Assembly (NCBI GenBank): GCA_030762895.1
Contig: CM061067.1
Location: forward strand, 168,824,518 to 168,888,517
Source of the DNA: Sophora flavescens
Taxonomy: Eukaryota > Streptophyta > Magnoliopsida > Fabales > Fabaceae
DNA length: 64,000 bases
Direction: 5' to 3'
Shown: positions 1 through 10,893 of the stretch, piece after piece
How positions within the stretch are numbered: the stretch's first letter is position 1
How the letters are laid out: every line of letters begins with the position of its first letter
The notes under the pieces: model-generated
Databases searched by the model: none
Told to the model about the DNA's origin: nothing
What the model saw: the letters and a program-made list of their open reading frames with translations, nothing else
Position numbers and translations under genes: made by a program

Positions 1-1220
1 TTAAGGACTTTTAAGGGGTTTCTAACCCCAATTCCCCAAAGATGAAGAGATAACATAATCAATTAATGTGATGGATTAGATAACTCGGTCAACGATTAAC
101 AAAGGTGATTAAGATGATGAGGTTGTGAGGTGTTGAGTTTGATAAGCCGGTACCCGTTGGGTTACCGCACACTGACGAGTTATGCCTTGGTGCTTTTTGG
201 CCAAGGGAGCCTAGACCCCATGGTTTGGGTCTAAGATGTTGTTGATGTTGTACCTTGGCAGCCGAGAGTTTGCTCCAATGGGTCCTTGACCCGATTGGGT
301 TTAAGGTGTTGCGGTAGATTCCGCTGCGGTCGATTCCGCTGGTTAAAGGTTTTGCGGTAAATTCCTGTATTATCTTCGATTGATTCCATTGGAGCTATGG
401 TGGTGGCGGTTGCCATTGTTTGTTGTTGTTCCATATGCATAGAGCATTGGAGTTTTTGTTGTTGGGGGATGTTCGACATAGGGGAGGTCGTCCGAGAGTA
501 CGGCGATCTGACCATCCACGGTATGAGTAGATTCTCCGTGCGCCCCCGTGATGAGGCATATGTTGGTTTGATGCGTTGGCTATCCAAGGAGTAGATTCTC
601 CGGCATTGAGTAGATTCTTAATGTGGATATTTAACTTCGAAGTCGTTCATCCTGAGTTAGTTTGGGTCCACATGCATAGATGGAGTAGTGGAGTAGTGTT
701 GCATTGTACTGCATAGCATACTTGATTGATGATGTTAATATATATATGCTGATGTATGTTATGATGATGCTATGTTGTTTGTTTTACCTTGCTTCCTATC
801 TCCATGCCATATATGTTTACATGATTCTTACTCCCCATTGTTTGTTTGTTTGTTTGGCATGATCGGCACCTTGCAGAGAATGGCGAGCAGTCAGGAGAGG
901 AGTGACTCTGAGGAGTCACCACTCATAGTTAGGGTTTTCCCCTTTTAGTTAGTTTGTTAGTTTCAGTTGTATTCCGTGGATGTTTTCCGGGACGGTTATA
1001 CCAGCTCTGAGTCGTGACATCGAGGTTGGGTTTTCTTTATGGTTTATGTTTATGTTTTAATTGTTCAAACTTGCTTTAAATTCTCTCGATTTTGAGAACT
1101 AGTTCATGTGGGACCTTCCTCCCCATGAACAAACAATATTATTAAATGTGGATGCATGATTTATTTTAATTGTCCATATATATTTATGCTTTATAACATG
1201 CAGGGTAGCAGGGTGTCACA
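1..1220 (+). repeat. 5' LTR of element A (3' part only)
   Basis: Matches 5827-7026 base for base over long stretches, with scattered substitutions and small indels. It ends in GGGTGTCACA immediately before the primer site. The left end of the LTR lies outside the window. Short open frames on either strand here are chance ORFs: they are duplicated only because the LTR is. The visible divergence from the right LTR says the insertion is not recent. Confidence 0.9.
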
Positions 1221-1863
1221 TTTAGTGGTATCAGAGCAGTTCAGCCCTGTCCGGATGTGGTATGAGTCTGTTGTGAGTCTGTTGTGTGCTCTTGTTTGAA
1301 TTGTTTATATTTATATAGACAATGTTACATGGTACTAAGTACCTATAGTTCCGTTTTGGATCGACTTATTGCATTTGGTGGTTTGTCTTGGACGATCCAA
1401 GAAGCCTGCGAGTGCTTCTTGTGCTTAGGAATAAGGTTCTATTATCTTTTGATAATAAGAACTCTGCAGTTGATCTTGTGCGCTTTCCTTTTAAAAACCG
1501 CTCGATGTTATTCTTTGAATAAACTGGTTATCTTCCAACCATGTTCCCTTATATTGCTTCGATAGAACCAGAACTCCTGTGGAGTCTAAGGATCCATGAT
1601 TTCCCTCTCTGTCGATCAAGTTAAGGCTCTTACGAAAGAAGAGGCTCAAGTCTACATAATGTTGTCTTCCCTGGAAGTAGAGAACAACCTGATGTTTGAA
1701 ATGTGCCAATAGTAAGAGAATTTCCTGAAGTTTTCTTGTGGATGCTCGTGAGTTGCACCCTGAGAAGATGATGAGTTACCATAGACTTGGTGACGGAACG
1801 GGACCCGTATCCATAGCACCCTATAGAATGTCTCCTCTAGAGCTAGCTAAGTTGAAGGAATAG
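1221..1863 (+). pseudogene. Element A leader and remnant of the protease-RT linker
   Basis: No gag or zinc knuckle can be found. From about 1700 the translated remnants resemble the linker before chromovirus RT (REFPEVF, then APYRMSPLELAKLKE, with stops between). This shows that the gag-protease part has been deleted rather than merely mutated. Short ORFs at 1284-1565 and 1491-1709 have no recognisable domain. Confidence 0.6.
1226..1237 (+). other. Primer binding site (initiator tRNA-Met type) of element A
   Basis: TGGTATCAGAGC lies five bases inside the 5' LTR end. It is complementary to the 3' end of initiator tRNA-Met, the usual primer for plant chromoviruses. Confidence 0.9.
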
Positions 1864-2598
1864 TTGGAGGACCTGATGAAGAAGAAGTTCATTAGGCTGA
1901 GCATGTCCCCGTGGGGAGCACCTGTGTTGTTGGTAAAGAAGAAGGATGGTAGTATGAGGTTGTGCGTCAACTATCGACAGCTCAACAAGGTGACCATAAA
2001 GAATCAGTATCCCCTCCCTAGGATTGATGATCTTATGGACCAGTTGATAGGCGCTTGCGTCTTTTCTAAGATAGATTTGAGTTCCGGGTACCATCATATT
2101 TGGGTTAAGTCTGAGGACATCCCAAAGACAGTGTTTAGAACGCTATATGGTCACTATGAGTACTTGGTTATGCCCTTTGGTGTGACCAATGATCCTGCGG
2201 TCTTCATGGACTACATGAACAAGACCTTTCACCCTTACTTGGATAAGTTTGTGGTGGTGTTCATAGATGACATCTTAAGGTACTCCAAGAGCAAGGAGGA
2301 ACATGAGGAACACCCGAGGGTTGTCTTGCAGACCCTTGGGGAAAAGCAGTTATACGCTAAGTTGTCCACGTGTGAGTTTTGGTTAGAGGAAGCGAGCTTC
2401 TTAGGACATGTCATCTCTAAGGGTGGCATAGCAGTGGACCCATCTAAAGTAGAGACAGTGCTCCAATGGGAAGCGCTAAAGTTTGTAACCGAGATTAGGA
2501 GTTTCTTAGGGTTAGCCGGGTATTACATTACAAAAGGTTTCTCTAAGATAACTTTACCCTTAACCCGTCTCACCAAGAAGGGACAGTTGTTTGTGTGA
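1864..2598 (+). pseudogene. Reverse transcriptase domain, chromovirus A
   Basis: RNA-dependent DNA polymerase fragment of 244 residues. Seen directly: [20 protein letters not shown], the [20 protein letters not shown] block, [24 protein letters not shown], and the catalytic VFIDDIL (the gypsy FIDD form of YxDD). The ATG at 1864 is not a true start: the same frame continues upstream past a TAG at 1861-1863 into the linker. A TGA at 2596-2598 ends the frame just before the RNase H part. In the living family this is one piece of a long gag-pol polyprotein. Confidence 0.85.
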
Positions 2599-2640
2599 GA
2601 CTCTAAGTGTGAAGAGAGTTTCCAAACCCTTCAGGATAGG

Positions 2641-2901
2641 TTGACATCAGCACCAGTGTTAGTTTTGCCATATCCTAGTGAACATTTCGTAGTTTACTGC
2701 GATGCTTCTAAGCAAGGGTTAGGTGGTGTGTTGATGCAGAATGGTAAGGTAGTTGCTTATACTTCTAGGCAGTTGAAACCCCATGAGAAGAACTACCCTA
2801 CCCATGACCTAGAGTTAGGAGATGTGGTTTTTGCCTTAAATATCTGGAGGCATTACCTTTACGGGGCGAGGTTGAGGTCTTTAGTGATCACAAGAGTTTG
2901 A
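2641..2901 (+). pseudogene. RNase H domain N-terminal part, chromovirus A
   Basis: RNase H that degrades the RNA strand during reverse transcription. [17 protein letters not shown] carries the first catalytic Asp; [20 protein letters not shown] carries the Glu-region block. The frame is lost after YLYGARL and the domain continues in another frame at 2898, so there is a frameshift near 2870-2900. Confidence 0.8.
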
Positions 2902-3764
2902 GGTATCTCTTTGATCAAAAGGAGTTGAATATGAGGCAGCGTAAGTGGATGGAGTTCTTAAAGGATTATGACTCCGAGCTGACCTATCACCCAGGAAAGG
3001 CCAATGTGGTGGCCGGTGCCTTGAGTAGGAAATCCTTGCACGTCTCTGCTTTGATGGTTAGGGAGATGGATCTAATTGAAGAGTTTAGAGACCTTAGTCT
3101 AGCTTGTGAGTTTACCCCTAAGAGTATTAGGCTTGGTACCTTGAAGGTCACCAACAGTCTAATGGATCAGATTAGAGAGGGTCAGAAGTTAGACAAGTTT
3201 CTTTTGGACCAGCGAAAGTTGCTCGCTCAGAGGAGAAACCTTAGCTTTAAGGATGGAAGGGATGGTGTCTTGAGGTTTAAGGATAGAGTGTACATATCAG
3301 ATGTTCCTGAGCTTAGGAGGTTGATCCTTGAGGAAGGACATAGGAGTGGATTAAGTGTGCACCCAGGTGCCGCCAAGATGTATCAGGACCTTAAGAGGAT
3401 GTTTTGGTGGCCTAGGATGAAAAAGGATGCAGCTGAATTTGTGTATGTGTGCCTAGTTTGTCAGAAAGCCAAGATAGAACACCAAAAGCCTTCAGGTAAG
3501 TTGCAACCCTTGAGTATCCCAGAATGGAAATGGGATAGCATCTCCATGGATTTTGTGTCTGGACTCCCTAGGACTCCAGCTTGTTTTAAGGCTATATGGG
3601 TTGTTGTGGATAGATTGACTAAGTCTGGCAATTTCATCCCGATGAATATGGAATATCCATTGGAAAAGTTAGCTAAGTTGTACATCAAAGAGATAGTTAG
3701 GCTTCATGGTGTACCCTCTAGCATAGTATCAGATAGAGACCCGAGGTTTACCTCTAGGTTCTAG
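2898..3764 (+). pseudogene. RNase H C-terminus and integrase, chromovirus A
   Basis: The start ([20 protein letters not shown], then YHPGKANVVAGALSRK) is the end of RNase H. The integrase zinc finger follows, with the first His in HRSGLSVHPGAAKM and the Cys pair in CLVCQ. The catalytic core has its first Asp in SMDFVSGLP and its second Asp in SDRDPRFTSRF. A TAG at 3762-3764 stops the frame. Beyond it, SYHPQTDGQPER with the third catalytic acid can still be read at about 3809-3845, followed by decayed sequence. No functional integrase can be made from this copy. Confidence 0.82.
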
Positions 3765-3991
3765 GAGAGTTTGTAGCATGCTTTAGGGACAAAGCTTAGG
3801 CTTAGTTCATCTTATCACCCACAGACTGATGGGCAGCCTGAGAGGACCATCGGTCCTTAGAGGACTTGTTGAGAGCTTTTGTGCTAGAACAGTTTGGTAG
3901 TTAGGAGGAGATGTAGGACACCCTTGTGTTAGAATGAACTTGGTGACAATGTGGTGCTAGGACCTCAGGTAGTGCAAGAAACAACAGAAAA

Positions 3992-4497
3992 GTGAGGATG
4001 ATTCAGGAAAAGTCGAAAGTGGCACAAAGTAGGGAAAGGAGCTACCGTGACAAAATGAGGAAGGCACTCGAATTTCAGGAAGGCAGTCATGTACTCTTGA
4101 GAGTTACTCTAACGACTGGGGTTGATAGAGTAATGAAGGCGAAAAAACTTACTCCGAGGTTCATTGGTCCTTACCAGATCCTCAAAAGAGTCGGCAAAGT
4201 CGCCTACCAAATAGCCTGACTCCCATTCTTGTCAAACCTCCACAATGTTTTCATGTGCCTCAACTCAGAAAGTACATCCATGACCCTAGTCACGTGATAG
4301 TACCTGACGCTATACAGTTGAAAGAGAACTTGACGTTTGAGGTGTTACCCCTTCGAGTCGAGGATAGGAGGGTGAAGCAGCTAAGAGGCAAGGAGATTCC
4401 TTTGGTCAAAGTGGTTTGGAGTGGGGCAACTGAGGAAAGTGCTACCTGGGAGCTGGAAAGCATGATGATGGAAGCATACCTGCACCTTTTCTCTTGA
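3992..4497 (+). pseudogene. Integrase C-terminal tail with chromodomain-like end, chromovirus A
   Basis: Two short frames (3992-4219 and 4255-4497) separated by a stop. The first has FQEGSHVLLRVTLTTGV and PRFIGPYQILKRVGKVAYQ, typical of the GPF/Y module after gypsy integrases. The second has PQLRKYIHDPSHVI and then KEIPLVKVVW and ATWELES, the family's chromodomain-like end. In chromoviruses this domain is known to direct integration to modified chromatin. About 200 bp between 3765 and 3991 are too decayed to translate. Confidence 0.75.
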
Positions 4498-4530
4498 GGT
4501 ACGTAGAAATTTCGAGGACCAAATTTTTAT

Positions 4531-4543
4531 AAGGAGGTGGAAT
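4531..4543 (+). other. Polypurine tract of element A
   Basis: AAGGAGGTGGAAT lies directly before the TG that opens the right LTR. This is the expected position for plus-strand DNA priming. Confidence 0.8.
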
Positions 4544-4654
4544 TGTAACACCCTGTTTTTCGAAAGTGCTTTCCTTAAGCTTGTTTTGTTAAGTTAGAAT
4601 TGTTGGCTAAGGGCTTAGTGTGATTTTTTGCTTAAATATCCCTTTCTGGTACAT

Positions 4655-4830
4655 GAGCACGCCCGTGCTCATTAGCCAGCACGCCCGTGCTTAAAGTCAG
4701 GCGTGCGTTGCCAAGTTTAAGTTGAGCACGCTCGTGCTTAATAGTGAGCATGCCCGTGCTCACTGTACGGACCGCGTCTCACGGACGCTAAGTCCAGCAC
4801 GACCATGCTTACTGAGGAGCATGACCGTGC
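4655..4830 (+). repeat. Cluster of GCACGCCCGTGC palindromic cassettes in LTR A
   Basis: Five to six degenerate copies of GCACG(C/A)CCGTGC, each with near dyad symmetry, spaced roughly 20-40 bp apart. Complete copies are at about 4657, 4679 and 4745. Degenerate copies (ctcgtgc, accatgc, gaccgtgc forms) continue to 4830. Confidence 0.8.
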
Positions 4831-5647
4831 GTAGGTGCAACCTTTTTATAGTTGGCACAGAAACCGATGGTTACTTTTTAACCCTACTTTCTGACGTCAG
4901 CCGTCACCTAGTGCAGCCAGAGCAGTCTTCTTCCCTATTTCCAGCAAAATAAACCAGTTCTTAGAGTTTTGGAGACCTTTGGGAGACCTTTGTTTATCAA
5001 TATCAACTGGTATTGGTAATGGTAACGTTCCTTTTCTGTTTCCTTTCTCCTGTGAATTCGAAACTGATTAGTTTATGTTTTTGGTTAACCAAGGCATTGA
5101 ATCGGACTAAGCCGCTCGTGGGGACGTGACCAGTTGTGGTTAGGAGCTAACGTTTGGAACCTTCAATCCAGGTATGGGGAGAAGGATAGTGTATATCATA
5201 TGCATTGGGGGTAGTGTAAGGTAAAAGGGGTTCCCATAATCCCAGTTTGTTATGATTGATGATATGATTAATATGTTGGTCGATTTGCTATGATAATAGG
5301 TTTGATTGTTAATATGTTGTCATACATGCCCATGTTCATAATATGTTCTTAATGATTATGCTGTTATTGTTAATATGAACATGATGTTGTGTTGTTGGTT
5401 ATTGGCATGATTATGTTGGATGATTGTTGAGATATGACTGTTGAATACTGGTTGATTCCTGATGTTGTTCATTATGTTGGTTGAATGGTTGATGCCATGA
5501 TTGTGCTGATGTTATGTTTGAGTTGATGAGGATGTGGGATATGGAAAATATGTTGTTAAAATGGATTAGGATTAATGGACTTAATCATTGAAATAATTGG
5601 CTAAGAACTGTGTTTTAACTATACCCAGAAAAGGACTGTCGTACATT

Positions 5648-5803
5648 GAGCACGGTTGTGCTGAATAGGGAGCACGCCCGTGATCCCAGTTTGAATTCTG
5701 GAAAATGACCGCACATTAAGCACGGCCGTGCAGTAGAGGAGCATGACCGTGCCTAATAGGAAGCACGCCCGTGCTTCACTTATGTGACCAGCACGCCCGT
5801 GCT
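5648..5803 (+). repeat. Second cluster of GCACG-CCGTGC cassettes in LTR A
   Basis: Six copies of the same palindrome family (GCACGGCCGTGC, GCACGCCCGTGC and decayed forms) lie 0.8 kb downstream of the first cluster in the same LTR. The rest of the LTR is AT-rich, so these stand out strongly in composition. Confidence 0.8.
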
Positions 5804-7026
5804 CCCCTACAGACCAGAGATGGAATTAAGGACTTTTAAGGGGTTTTTATCCTCAATTCCCTATTGATGAAAAGATAACATAATCAATTAATGTGATGGA
5901 TTAGATAACTCGGCCAATGATTAACAAAGGTGATTAAGATGATGAGATGGTGAGGTGTTGAGTTTGATAAGCCGATACCCGTTGGGTTATCGCACGCTGA
6001 TGAGTTGTGCCTTGGTGCTTTTTGGCCAAGGGAGCCTTGACCCCGTGGTTTGGGTCTAAGGTGTTGTTGATGTTGTTCCTTGGCAGCCGAGAGTTTGCTC
6101 CAAGGGGGCCTTGACCCGGTTGGGTTTAAGTTGTTGCGGTAGATTCTTCTGCGGTCGATTCCGCTGGTTAAAGGTTTTGCGGTAGATTCCATTGGAGCTA
6201 AGGTGGTGGCGGTTGCCATTGTTTGTTGTTGTTCCATATGCATTGAGCATTGGAGTTGCTGTTGGTAGGGGATGTTCGACATAAGGGAGCTCGCCCGAGA
6301 GTATAGCGATATGGCCATCCACGGTAGGAGTAGATTCTTCGTGCGCCCCGATGATGAGGCATCCGTTGGTTTGATAAGTTGGCTACCCGAGGAGTAGATT
6401 CTCCGGCGTTGAGTAGATTCTCAATGTGGATATTTAACTACGAAGTCGTTCATCCTGAGTTAGTTTGGATCCACATGCATAGATGGAGTAGTGGAGTAGT
6501 GTTGCATTGCACTGCATAGCATACTTGATTGATGATGTTGATATATATATATATATATGCTGATGTATGTTATGATGATGCTATGTTGTTTGTTTTACCT
6601 TGCTTCCAATCTCCATGCCGTATATGTTTACATGATTCTTACTCCCCGTTGTTTGTTTGTTTGGCCTGATCGGCACCTTGCAGAGAATCGCGACCAGTCA
6701 GGAGAGGAGTGACTCTGAGGAGCCACCACTCATAGTTAGGGTTTTTCCCTTTCAGTTAGTTTGTTAGTTTCAGTTGTATTCCGTGGATGTTTTCCGGAAC
6801 GGTTATACCAGCTCTGATTCGTGACATCGGGGTTAGGTTTTCTTTATGGTTTATGTTTATGTTTTAATTGTTTAAACTTGTTTTAAATTCCGCGATTTTG
6901 AGAACTAGTTCGTGTGGGACCTTCCTACCTATGGAAAAACGCTTTTATTAAATGTGGATGCATGATTTATTTTAATTGTCCATATATATTTATGCTTTAT
7001 AACATATGGGGTAGCAGGGTGTCACA

Positions 7027-8113
7027 GGCACATGTATCTCTATGAAGCACATCAGGTCTATATCCATCTTCACAGTAAGGAAATAAAAGTGGATATTGAT
7101 AATCCAAATAACTTGTATGTAACTGGTCAATTCTTTTAAGTTTACCACTTTGTTTTTCAAGTATTATGTCTCTGGTTGATGTATTATCAACATCACCAAC
7201 AATAAGTGCAGCAACTTTAGAAAAGTGGATAAGTTATATATTCTTCCATCAGTAGCTCTATCATAAATGATAAAAAAAAAATTAACATCCAGATTATGAT
7301 GCTAGAAGTTTATGATAATTATATGGTATAATACGACCAAAAGAGAAGTTTTTTGAAGATATTCTTACCCTGATACTCGAAGTCTATTTTGTATCTCATT
7401 TTCAGTATCATATGTATAAAGCTGTGCAAATTTTGGAGTAGCACCAGGCATATATAGGTAAAAGGCTGCCAGTAAGATGACATGATTGGACATGTATTCT
7501 GATCGAGGGTGGTCCTCTACCATTGTTAAATGATCTATTAAGTTTTGTTCCAGATGATATGAAGGCAAACATCATGTTATAAGCTCGGATATGCTTCTGA
7601 AAATTCTTACTATCGGTTGAATCTTGATCAAGGAGAAGATGGTTAAGAACATCCGGAGGATTCTTCAAAAGTGGAAGTTGAACATTTCCACTTTTACAAC
7701 AAATAGCAAATTTTGGAGTTGAAGTATGTTTCTGTTTTTTGGTTCTCTCTTGATACCACATATATGCACCACAGTATAGACATGGGATTGTAGGATCTCC
7801 AATATCAACACATCCTTTAAAAAAAAAATCAAAATGATTATAATGCAATATTAGTAAGTTTTAAAAAATGACTATTATTGTTACAGTACCTTTATCAAGC
7901 ATTTTAAAATTCTCGGTATAGTCATTTTCACATAGATCTTCCTCATCAAAAGTTGAATCATTACCTAATGATAAGTATACAGAAATAATGTTTTCAAATG
8001 TAAGCTTAAAAATTAATGAAATCTTATATAAGATAACAAACAAATTATAGGTACTGAACAACGTTATTTTTACCTTCATATCCATCCAGAATAGTGGTTG
8101 ATTGAGGTTGAGG
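7027..8113 (-). pseudogene. Helitron Rep/helicase, N-terminal (Helitron_like_N) region
   Basis: Rolling-circle transposase fragment. Read on the minus strand from 8113 down: LDGYEG, then an exon with GNDSTFDEEDLCEND. Next comes CLYCGAYMWYQERTKK, FAICCKSGNVQLPLLKNPP and AYNMMFAFISSG, the hallmark Helitron_like_N block. It continues with GPPSIRI, PKFAQLY and DTENEIQNR, then AALIVGD, TRDIILEKQSGKLKRI and QYPLLFPYCEDG. An intron with GT..AG ends fits 7270-7368. At least one frameshift lies near 7450. The gene is cut at 7026 by element A; the HUH nuclease and helicase parts are outside the window. It joins the piece at 14837-15040 across Copia A2. Confidence 0.85.
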
Positions 8114-8711
8114 TGTTAGATTTAATTATTTATGCCTAGACATGTTTCTAATTCCTTAAACATCATGTAGACAAAGTCAATATTAACAAGAAACATGTTC
8201 TTCATCAAGCACAAATCCAAAACCAATAATCTCATGCCAATTCAAGATGACTAATGAATGCGGAAGCGTACCCGGAGGATCCATGAAGTCTTGATGGAAA
8301 TGATGATGTTCTTGATAGAGTAGTGATCTTCCAATTGTATATTCTCCTTAGCCTTAATTCCTCCTCTAATGGGATGAAGAGAATTGAAATTCTTTTCCTT
8401 TTGATTATGTCTACAATTGGGGACCATAACCCTTTATTTATAGGAATTGCATGCCCTTTCACGAAGAGTGATGTCCCTTCGGATTCAAACTCTTTCATGA
8501 AGAGTCATGACTATCCACACATTTCTTATTTCTAATTTTTCCCATCATAAAAATAGAAATAAGACCTTATGGTATCTACACAATAATTTTCATAACAATT
8601 ATGTCAATAACCATAAACCTTACTTGAATTAGATCACTTTAAGTTGACTAATTAAAAATAATGGCCCTAACACATTTAAACATTACAAGTGTGACCCAAA
8701 AATTTCTAACA
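8114..8711 (-). repeat. 3' LTR of Copia A2
   Basis: Begins TGTTAGA and ends TCTAACA as written on the plus strand, a perfect terminal inverted repeat. It is nearly identical to 14239-14836. The purine tract lies just outside at 8712-8722 (minus-strand AGTGGGAGATT). Confidence 0.93.
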
Positions 8712-9134
8712 ATCTCCCACTGGTCACATATGTATGCTTATAAATGTGTTATACTTTATGAGCTCCAAATTTGCCATTATAAACCTTGGACATATCCATA
8801 TCCCGTCCATTAGTTATATCAATATATAGAACCAAAGCGGCTTTCGTTATATCAATCATAACTAAATCCATCAATGATCACTAATATTAACACAACCAAA
8901 TGACATAGATTAATCATGAAATGTGCAACATGAAAATCACATGAAGGTGATCTGTACATGTCGATTTTCAACCGGTCCTTCTTTACTTTAGTGAGATCAT
9001 TAGAGACATTATTGTACAAAGTGTAATAAACTAAATACCAAAATTTATTTCTGATCAGAACAGTATCCAAATATAATAGTATGCATACATAATTTCAAAT
9101 ATAGAACATGAATTACACCAATGACTAACTCCCA
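8712..9134 (-). other. Copia A2: purine tract and untranslated region between pol and 3' LTR
   Basis: About 420 bp between the RNase H stop and the LTR. The tract AGTGGGAGATT on the minus strand abuts the LTR. I see no gene in the rest; the ORF at 8852-9070 has no recognisable motif. Confidence 0.65.
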
Positions 9135-9704
9135 CTAAACCAAAGAATCCTCAAACTGTATGACACCCATGTGAGCAGTGTGCTCATGAAAGACCTTGGG
9201 TGGAAGGCCCTTTGTTAGAGGGTCTGCTATCATGGAGTTTGTCCCTAAGTGTTCTATGGAAATCTGTCCACTCTGTACTCTCTCCTTGACAACTAGGAAC
9301 TTGATGTCGATGTGTTTCGACGTTGTCGAGCTCCTATTGTTATTGGAGTATAAGACGGCTGATTTGTTGTCATAGTATAACTTAAGTGGTCTTTCAATCC
9401 CTTCCAAAATTCGCAGCCCAGTGACAAAATTCCTCAGCCAAATCCCATGATTTGATGCCTCATAACATGCTACAAACTCTGCTGCCATGGTGGATGAAGC
9501 AATAAGCGTTTGCTTGGCACTGCGCCAAGAAACCGCACCACCACCAACAAATAGATATAGCCCAAGTGGATCTTCTACTATCTTGGCATCCGGCAAAATC
9601 AAGTCGAATACCCAATGATCTCCAAAGAGTCTCGATCTCCTATATGTGAGCATATGATCTTTTGTTCTCTTCAAATACCTCATAACTCTTTTGGTGCTTT
9701 CCAA
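9135..9704 (-). pseudogene. Copia A2 pol: RNase H domain
   Basis: 189 residues. Motifs include VMRYLKRTKDHML (RT thumb/connection), SWRSAKQTLIASSTMAAEFV (RNase H acidic block), KLYYDNKSAVLYSNN (catalytic Asp in YDN) and SKHIDIKFLVVKE, ending with MIADPLTKGLPPKVF. This is the usual end of a Copia polyprotein. It is separated from the RT part (9841-10311) by about 130 bp of frame-broken sequence. Confidence 0.82.
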
Positions 9705-9840
9705 TGATCCATTCCTGGATTGCTTAAGTATCGCCTAAAACTCCAACAATGTACGCTATGTCCCGGACGCGTACAAACCTGGGCATACATTAGACTCCCT
9801 ACAACCTGATGCATAGGGAATCTTACGCATCTCCCGAATC

Positions 9841-10311
9841 TCAATATTTCCTTTTGGGCATTGGATCGAGACTAAATTTGTCTCCCTTAGCGACCAGGGT
9901 ATCACCTGGTTTGCGATCCTGCATGCCAAATCTTTTGAGCACCTTATCGATATAGATGCTTTGTGATAATCCTAGAATACCTCGAGATCGATCTCGATGT
10001 ATCTGGATCCCTAATACAAAGGAGGCGTCACCAAGATCTTTCATCTCGAAATTTCTTGATAGAAATCTCTTGGTTTCGTGCAACATGCCTATATTGTTAG
10101 TGGCAAGCAGTATGTCATCAACATACAATACCAGGAAAATATACTTGCTCCCACTGAATTTGTGATACACACAATCATCAACCGCATTCATCTCAAAACC
10201 AAATGAGAGAACTACCTGATGAAACTTGTGGTACCACTGACGAGACGCCTGTTTTAGTCCATAGATGGATTTTGTCAATTTGCAAACCATTTTCTTTGGG
10301 TCTCCCGACAC
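9841..10311 (-). pseudogene. Copia A2 pol: reverse transcriptase core
   Basis: KLTKSIYGLKQASRQWYHKF, then FLVLYVDDILLATNN with the catalytic YVDD intact, then KDLGDASFVLGIQIHRD. These are the standard Copia RT palm blocks. The frame is interrupted at its N-terminal edge (10312-10317) relative to the preceding piece, and at its C-terminal edge by a stop. Confidence 0.85.
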
Positions 10312-10317
10312 AAAGTT

Positions 10318-10833
10318 TTATGGTTGCACCATATAGATTGTTTCATCAATGTTGCCATTGAGAAACGCCGTCTTAACATCCATCTGATGAAGCTCTAAAT
10401 CATAATGTACAACAAGAGCCATGATTGTCCTAAAAGAGTCCTTCGATGAAACCGGAGAGAAGGTCTCTTTAAAGTCAATCCTTTCCTTTTGAGTATAGCC
10501 CTTGGCTACAAGACGAGCCTTATACCTTTCCACATTACCTTTGGAATCCCTTTTGGTCTTAAATATCCATTTGCAACCAATGGGTTTCGCACCTTCTGGT
10601 AATGGGACAAGTTCCCAAACCTTATTGTCTTGCATGGACTTATACTCCTCATTCATTGCTTCAATCCATTTTTCCGAGTTGGAATCTTGCATGGCTTCAC
10701 GGAAATTGATTGGATCATTTTCCATCATACCATCATTTTCCTCATGTTCTTGGAGAAATACTATGTAATCATCCGGAATAGCATTTCTTCTTTCTCTAGT
10801 GGATCGTCGCAACGGCACTGGTTCTTGAAGCAC
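10318..10833 (-). pseudogene. Copia A2 pol: RT N-terminal part
   Basis: 171 residues beginning with the RRSTRERRNAIPDDY linker. It continues with WIEAMNEEYKSMQDNKVWEL, GCKWIFKTKRDSKG, RYKARLVAKGYTQKERIDF and QMDVKTAFLNGNIDETIYM, where the first catalytic Asp of Copia RT lies (MDVKTAFL). The frame breaks just after this block. Confidence 0.85.
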
Positions 10834-10893
10834 TGGTTCTTGAAGATCTTGAGTTTGCTCTTCTGGGACAACTAATTCATCTTGAATGGGAGT

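Larger units (their letters stand above)
1..7026 (+). mobile_element. Ty3/gypsy chromovirus A (Tekay/Del-like), degenerate, 5' end outside window
   Basis: An LTR retrotransposon on the plus strand. The partial left LTR (1-1220) matches the right part of the complete right LTR (4544-7026). The internal region is only 3.3 kb. It begins with a tRNA-Met-type primer site, carries RT, RNase H, integrase and a chromodomain-like tail in that order, and ends in a purine tract. Gag and most of protease are missing. The RT-RH-INT-chromodomain order plus the long LTRs fit the Tekay/Del chromovirus lineage; this lineage call is by inspection only. Several stops and frameshifts make it non-autonomous. It sits in a Helitron Rep gene that resumes at 7027. 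The target duplication cannot be checked because the left end is outside the window. Confidence 0.9.
4544..7026 (+). repeat. 3' LTR of element A (2483 bp)
   Basis: Begins TGTAACACCC and ends GGGTGTCACA, an imperfect terminal inverted repeat with TG...CA ends. It follows the purine tract. Its last 1.2 kb match window positions 1-1220. It contains two clusters of GC-rich palindromic cassettes, listed separately, and an AT dinucleotide run near 6541-6558. I see no real gene in it. Confidence 0.9.

Noticed and set aside
231..587. Minus-strand ORF of 118 codons, repeated at 6056-6322
   Set aside because: Both lie in the LTRs of chromovirus A and are repeated only because LTRs are. No recognisable domain, and the frame is not preserved between the copies.
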